Assembly: GCA_030141605.1 (NCBI GenBank)
Contig: JAQGDQ010000210.1
Coordinates: 62,001 to 126,000, forward strand
From: Tubiluchus corallicola
Lineage: Eukaryota; Priapulida; Priapulimorpha; Priapulimorphida; Tubiluchidae
Reading direction: 5' to 3'
Length of the DNA: 64,000 nt
Part shown: piece by piece, positions 10,566 through 64,000 of the stretch
How positions within the stretch are numbered: the stretch's first letter is position 1
Layout of the letters: every line of letters starts with the position of its first letter
Notes under the pieces: model-generated
The model's input: the letters and a program-made list of their open reading frames with translations, nothing else
What the model was told of the DNA's origin: nothing
The model's database searches: none
Position numbers and translations under genes: made by a program

Positions 10566-13500
10566 GCAGTACGTAAATTCCCTAAGCCGAGCAACTGATA
10601 AATTTTACTAGTAAGTAAATGATGCCTATCTAATAATGAAACGGTAGAATGTTTTTCTCTTTTACCTTATCAAAATCTAAATACTATTGTTTTGTACATA
10701 GCTAATGTAACAGATCGTAAAAGTAGACAATTTTTATTATAATCGATGCAAATATATATTATATGTTGCAAAAGATGTCGTAACAGATGTATACATAACA
10801 TATATTTTTTGTAAAATCATCGGAAATTTGCTATAATAGATTAATATCATATAATCATTTATACAAACTCCATTATATATTAGAAACGGAGGATGAAACC
10901 TTTCACAGATCTTATATACAATTTACCGTTGAGAATTACTTGATGTTAATTACAATATTAAAACTACATTCATTAAAAACTTAGATGCCACGGACATGTG
11001 GAAGTTTCAACAGTTCCTGTTAAGGTGGAAAGCCCCTGACTAGAGTAGAATAAGTGACTAGATTAAATACTGAACTCATTAAATGAAAAAAAGTATTACA
11101 ATAGAAAACATCGCAGTGAGAAGAGAAAAGCTTGCAACATTTCTTTAAAAAACTTTAAAACCAAAAAAAAAATATTTCATTTTACTACACCAAACGAAGA
11201 GATTTTTCTACCTGAAATAAATCACACTTGTGAAAGGAAAAAGGAACATTTAAAAAGAACTAAACAAAATTGCACCTGTGTATGGAATGAAATTTAAAAC
11301 GACTTGCACGGAAGCTCTACTACTTTAATAACTTTAATATTATCGAAAGTGAGTTTTATGGAACTGAAAGTTAAAATTCGAATATGGTTTGTGCAGTATT
11401 GTGTATGGTCATAGGAAAAGTACGTGTCAGTCCCTTTGTTTTTTCTCTGTGTTATAGAGGCTGCTACAACTCAATAAATGTGTAACTTATGTTAGCATCA
11501 ATGTCGTGCAACATTGCCAATTAAGTCCAAGAAATAAATTCAGTGCTATTTTCTATCATTTTAAGGCATTGTTAGCACTTGCGTGTATGCATGTAATATG
11601 CAGCTGGAAGCTCTTGAAATGCTGTTATCATCACAAGATGCCTTTTACTTAACCTAGACATTTGAGCAGTTGACTATAACAGTTTTCCAGTTATACAGCA
11701 TCGAGTAATTTAGCGGCAGATATCACAGGTAGTGATAAGATTTCTTCCAAATCTCTACATAGTCCACAATTATGTTACCAGGTATCTAATGAATAAATAG
11801 TATATTTTATACGTAACTACAAAGGATAATAGGCTTAGTATACATAATGGGCATTGCAAACTAATGGAAAAAGCTATGAAATTATCTCACCTGATGTATC
11901 AAAGATAAATATGTTGCAATCTAGTTATCGCCAAACTATAATAAACATTTAACAGAAAAAACTAGCTTCTTGGCTAAGATTATAGCTTAGCTATATGAAA
12001 AACAATTAACAGTAAATGAGCTAGCTAAACTAAATGTCGGTGAAGACATTGCTGCTGTAAGGGAATTCTGTCATACATGATGAGTACGCCTACTGTTGTG
12101 CTACTTGATCCATTACAAATACAAGAGAAAGGGTCTGGCAAAATGATAAAAATCATAGAAAACGTGCAGCTGCTCAAATGTCTAGTAAACGTTCTGCTAG
12201 CATGGTATGTCGTTATGAAGAGTGAAAAAATAATAGCTAATATTAAACAAAAACTGACACAACAACTATTGCGATAGCAGCAACCATGCCCACAACATGA
12301 TAGCTCAACCTCGATGCTATAGACACGTTTGCTGCCCATCAAAACCTGTAACTAAGGTACGTGCTTCAAATAATCCTGGTCACATTGATTAATCAAGTGT
12401 TAGTAAAAATGTGTTGAAAATAAAGACAAATGGCAACAAAATCTAAAACGCAAAACAAATTTTCAGTGAACCGAAATAATTTTAATGACACTAAAGCAAC
12501 ACCAGAGCAAGAAAAAGTGTGAGTTATTAATGAATAAATATAGCAAGACTAATAAAGATTTTAAAATGACAACAATAAATAAAGGGAAGGGGGCAATCTG
12601 TCAAACAGCCAGTTTTGTGAACAAGCGAATGCGGCCAAAAGTGAAGATTTGCCATATTGCTCGGCTATTCAATTTCAAAACTACAGCCAAGAGAATTACC
12701 ACCAAACGGTACTATGGGTACACGGTTCAAGCAAACAAAAGTGGTGAAGGCATATTGGCATAGTATATGCAGGAGAAGAAATGTGTAAAATAAATAAGAT
12801 GTGGTCCCGGAGTTTTCAAGGAATGAAATGGAAGATGAATTTCACAACGAAATCTTCCAAGATTGTGGGGCACCACTGCAGCTGTGTCAGATTCCCCCGT
12901 TCCACCACATTCAACAAACATACAATAAATCTCAACCAAACTTGGCAAAACAACATTCAAGAATATTTATAAGTAATGAATTAAAAATCAATAATAGCTA
13001 CGCCATCCTTCACTGTTGTACATTCCACAGACATGGTTTCCCGAAAAGTCTTTCTGTTACCCTACTGTGTCAACACCATTGCCTGCTATGCCCCACCAGA
13101 AAAACTGGATTCTTGGTAAAAAAAGCATTGCAGTCAAAAAGCTAGACCCCATCAACATTAGCAGGCAACATTAAAACAGCAACTCTGTTATGTTCCAGCA
13201 GGGGGCATTCCATATGCATGCTTGGGTGACCGCTGTCATTTCACTGCCACAAACTTACAACGTACACTAGTCACTCTGCTACTAAATTAACGTCTAAAAT
13301 AATTGGTTAAAAGGACGAACTAACCATTAATAATAAACCTACACACTACTGAGAATAAGTAAGGAGGCAATGAACTCCAACGATGCAATTCAAACTAAGA
13401 CAAATTACATGATGATAGCGTACACTCATGACGTGACGAATAAATAAATATAGTCTACTAATTTACCACAACATATTAACTGGTTGTAATAATAATAATA

Positions 13501-14689
13501 ATTGTTTAGCAATGTTAACATATCATATCAGATCTGTTTGGGAACAATTTTTGTGGGCACAGAAAACTGTACAGATAAACATCTCAAGGTTGTAAACATG
13601 AGGATAAAACAAGGCTTACAAGTTTTAACATTACCACTATGCTTAGAATTTTGCTTCTAATCAACTTACAACTTGCAGTGTAAAATTCAAATTTTAGTGT
13701 ACACAATAAATAGTTCGACTAAAAAGACCACAATTATAAAAAATATCGACAACCCTTTTTCGAGGAATTAAGAATTCTGCCTATGTTCTCTGGAAATTTT
13801 AATCTAAGTCCCTGTTTACATATCTACATGTTATAAATGGCGCAGACCATGTATAAATGCCTGCAAAATTGAACAATGACAATAGCTAGTGATGTCGCTA
13901 TCGGCTTTCTCTAACCGCAGTTCAACAAGATGCTTCCACAAGGTTTAAATCACAATCAAGAGTTCATGCATTATAATGGTAAAACATTAAAAAAACCGGG
14001 CAAACTTTCTCGCAATAGCGACGCCCACAACAATAAAGGAAACATCACTAGAGGGTCAACAATAAAACTTCACAAAAATGTTTTGAAGTTATTATCTACA
14101 GTAAACATCATCATATGTCGAAGAAACTCTGCCAGGTATTTATAGACTGCATATACATAAATAATAACCCCGGAGAATGTGCATTTATACTTTAGCATGG
14201 ATGCTTACTATGCCTATAAGTTCACGTCTGTATGCATCTTGATGCACAACTATAGGTAAATTATCAGAAATACAATTGAGAATGCGTAATGGACGTCGAT
14301 ATAAACAAGTTGCATGCATGAAATCTTGCTTAAAATTAGTCGATAACTTGAAATGTCCTAGTTCGTTAAATTTGCAAATTCAAATATGAAAAGTTGTACT
14401 ACACTTTTTCCAGACATTTTAAGCTGATAAAACTGTATCGCTGGATCAGTAGATAAGAAAACAAAGCAGAAATGTATCTGGTGCCGACAGTAAAAACAAA
14501 AAAACCCTGTGATGTCCTTACATCAAAGGCTGAGTTTAAAAGCAAAAAATCTAATTAAATAAAGCTAGCTACTTAAAAGCCATTAAACACAAACACCAAA
14601 ATGAACAAGAGATTAAACAAATTCACAACATATATTAAAGCAAAAAAAGAATTACACAATAAAATATTTCAATCTACATTAGGAGACAA

Positions 14690-14695
14690 TTTATT
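14690..14695 (-). terminator. Proximal poly(A) signal candidate
   Basis: This is the first canonical AATAAA on the minus strand after the ELAV stop codon, about 270 nt downstream. It would give a short 3' UTR. Confidence 0.35.
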
Positions 14696-14814
14696 CTTTT
14701 CTAGAATGAGTAATTAGTACAACTACCTGTAATTTAAGAGGCCGTAAGACCCGTAAAGGCAGACAATCTCAATGAAACTATTGTAAATTTTTACGAAATG
14801 GCTTTCTAAATTGT

Positions 14815-14828
14815 CCACCAGATGGCAG
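14815..14828 (+). promoter_or_regulatory. CTCF-like site
   Basis: CCACCAGATGGCAG matches the bilaterian CTCF core CCASYAGRKGGCRS at every position. It lies in the ELAV 3' UTR, about 140 nt after the stop codon. Confidence 0.4.
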
Positions 14829-14966
14829 CCCTAACTATGCGCTGGTGAATCCGTCTGAATTAAATCCATTCTATGTACACGCAGTAGCCTATATACATGG
14901 AAAACAACCTTTCCTATCACATTTCTAGTGCGAATGAGAAGTAGGTGAAGACTAGAGTTGAGGCAG

Positions 14967-61841
<46,875 letters not shown>

Positions 61842-62090
61842 CGTGCCGTTGTAAGTTTCAACTCTCCTATACGTCGCCACGGTGAACAGCTAGTAAAATA
61901 ACAAACTGTGAAAAACAATGCTAGTCTCTTCTTCTGTCACGAACGCTCTTCCTCCAGCTCTCCGTTACGAAACTTACGCAAGTTCAATTCCAAAATCGAT
62001 ATTCGCCAAATAACATTAAATTTTAAGCGTTCATAATTCCCCGGACAGCGCGTTTATGAGCGTATGACACCAGCAAGATCACGTGACTAA
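61842..62090 (-). promoter_or_regulatory. Putative promoter and 5' UTR of ELAV exon 1a
   Basis: This stretch directly upstream of the exon 1a ATG is GC-richer than its flanks and has a palindromic E-box CACGTG at 62080-62085. No TATA box is evident. The assignment rests only on position and composition. Confidence 0.3.
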
Positions 62091-64000
62091 GCTATGCCAG
62101 TAATTAACTCGATACAGTGCTTATTGTTCTCTTTTTAACAGAGCGACCCTTCACGACTAGTGAACAGCACAGCTTTTGGGTTACACATCGTATATTTCGT
62201 CAACAGAACAACAGCGACAGTCGTAAACAGACTGTTTTTCTAAAAAGACGAAATTTTAAAGAAGAAAGTCAGAATTTAAATGATCGGCACACCAACGTTT
62301 AGATATATGAGGCATAAATGTGCCTACCTAAACAGTTCTGAACCCGTGCTTGAAGAACACCAGGGATGACAGAGGCTAGGTGGGTGGGGATGGTGGAAAG
62401 GGCAGGCAATCAACCGTCACAGAGGAAAATGAAAAAAGATGGAGACTAGGCAAATCATCACACTCAAATTTTTAATAATATCAATGTTAATAAATATCTC
62501 AAGATTTACAACACTTTTAATTATGGCCGTCATACATGGCACCCTATCCTACCTTAGATATCGAATGCAAATGCCCCAGCGTATGCTTGGCTAACCAAGC
62601 AGATTTGTACACAGACCGCGTGCATGTTTAAACTGCGAAACGATAAGCATGGGGGAAATTTTTAAGCCTGCAGATAATATTCGAGAATTTTATACCTTTT
62701 GTAGTAAGACCCATTGACACGCTACTGTACGAACCAGACAAAAGAATGTCCCGCCAAGTACATAAAAACGATAATATAAAAACTGCTAAGCTATAAAAAC
62801 GAATATAAAATAAGTTGTACGTTACGTGGTATGCTTTTGTCAAGGATTATTTAGGAAGATGGATGCAAAAAAAATTATTACCGACATGAAAAGGGAAAAC
62901 ATTTACAATTAATGTTAAAAATGCTGATTTCGGTAAAAAGGAAGTTTTTATAAGCGGCCAAGAACACAATGAAGCCTTTAGATTTATATCCTAAACTTAT
63001 TACAAATATTTAATTTAATAACTATATTAACCACCAAACAATTAATTAAATTTTACGTTAATTTCTTAGTGTTTATACGGAATAATAAATAAAGTTCATA
63101 TAACAGCAATATGCACAATGAAACCCTTTAGAACAATCTTATAACAGTAATTACAGACAGAAATGTTTAAAATGAAAAGGTAAAAGTTGTAAATAGCAAT
63201 AATTTAGATATATTTATACGGAACTGCCCCAAGCTGCATCAATGAATTAAACATTAATTGATTATTATGCGCATGAGAGTATAAATTTATGACATACTTC
63301 ATTAATATGTGTATACCAGCTCAACCGTAGCTCTAGGCAACACTAAGTCATTTAAATTTGTCAGACAACTCATTGTACTTGTAAAGTTTCAATAAAAACT
63401 TTAGACAAGAGTAATTAAGCAGCTAAAAACAGCTGATATATAATCGGAAAACAGGATTTGAGAATTTCTTCTAAACATGATTAATTACAATAATGACAGC
63501 ACGCTAACCTTGCTTGGGTTTGCACTAGATAAAAGATATTGGTGCCATTTCACAAAGTATCTTTTATTGAAAAACATCTTCTTACAGGCGTGTATATGAG
63601 CGACTTTGATTATTTTCAAAATTCTAATTTATCAGACATTATTTGCCTAGCTTATCTAACGACTAGAAAAGGCTCATTTCCTATATAATCCATTTTATAT
63701 AGAAAAGAAAACATAAGAATAACAGGCTTGGTGCGGCTTACCGAAACATGGTGAATTTTGACCACGTTTGAAAAGTAAAAGCAAGGGATGCTTACTGGTG
63801 TCATAGTCATAAGTCATAAAATAGTATCAATATAACATAGTTTACATGACTATATCTACTTTTTGCTGGCCACGCTACAAACGTTGCACAGTTTTAGTAA
63901 GACTCACAGTTAGTGAGGCTCCCATATAAGCAGTGAGAGCAGCAGTAGGAAAATAGACACTCCATTACACTGTGGTGTTAGTTCGCAGAAGTACACAACC
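62091..64000. other. Upstream flank
   Basis: AT-rich sequence upstream of leader exon 1a with no recognisable gene or repeat. At about 63.75 kb an ATG is followed by GTAAGC, but in a phase that would give a stop on joining to ELAV. Confidence 0.4.

Larger units (their letters stand above)
10430..14966 (-). other. elav: Probable ELAV 3' UTR and downstream region
   Basis: This stretch follows the ELAV stop codon and has no convincing ORF and no transposon that I can see. The nearest minus-strand AATAAA is at 14695-14690, about 270 nt after the stop. A cluster of three AATAAA hexamers lies at 10555-10550, 10469-10464 and 10449-10444. ELAV mRNAs often have multi-kilobase 3' UTRs, so a short and a very long form are both plausible. 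Where the transcript actually ends cannot be read from sequence alone. Confidence 0.4.

Noticed and set aside
12025-13145. Several 60-115-codon frames on both strands
   Set aside because: They overlap each other in opposite directions, have no recognisable domain, and lie in the probable ELAV 3' UTR. The minus-strand frame at 12025-12342 has one hydrophobic stretch but nothing else in its favour.
63743-63760. Minus-strand CACCATGTTTCG followed by GTAAGC
   Set aside because: A good start context and donor, but phase 2. Joining to the ELAV acceptor at 52091 would give a stop codon at once.

Overview
The window is AT-rich animal DNA with long introns, frequent small DNA transposons, decayed LINEs and microsatellites. 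It carries no bacterial-type gene arrangement. The one gene I can establish is an ELAV/Hu-family neuronal-type RNA-binding protein on the minus strand. Its exon plan matches the family: five coding exons downstream of the leader exons, at 52091-51866, 17788-17685, 17211-17058, 16301-16004 and 15309-14967. All splice phases agree, and together they give a 370-residue protein with three RRMs and an Ala/Thr/Pro-rich hinge. The source is most likely an invertebrate animal; I cannot name the phylum from this sequence.

The internal ATG of the first common exon is preceded, in frame, by four codons that run up to a splice acceptor. Two separate upstream exons start with ATG and end in phase 0 at a good donor: 61841-61788 (18 codons) and 57615-57568 (16 codons). 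A weaker third candidate lies at 59893-59876 (6 codons). This implies alternative promoters producing ELAV proteins with different N-termini, as in vertebrate ELAVL2/ELAVL4. Intron 1 is 5-10 kb, depending on the leader exon. Intron 2 is about 34 kb. The remaining introns are 0.5-0.8 kb.

Layout on the + coordinate axis: 1-8.5 kb is a transposon-rich flank (hAT element, two MITE families, a LINE 3' end with a hAT MITE nested inside it, CT-rich tracts). 8.5-14.9 kb is a quieter stretch downstream of the ELAV stop codon and probably includes its 3' UTR. 14.9-17.8 kb holds the four clustered 3' coding exons, with a pogo-type MITE in the hinge intron. 17.8-51.9 kb is the giant intron, containing LINE remnants, a 1-kb 32-bp minisatellite, several hAT elements and MITEs, and an isolated GC-rich candidate exon at 41.3-41.5 kb. 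51.9-52.1 kb is the first common coding exon. 52.1-64 kb is the leader-exon and promoter region.

Eight short DNA transposons have ends that can be mapped to the base or nearly so, with 8-bp (hAT) or TA target duplications. Transcript ends, promoters and the extra exon candidates are inference from sequence alone.
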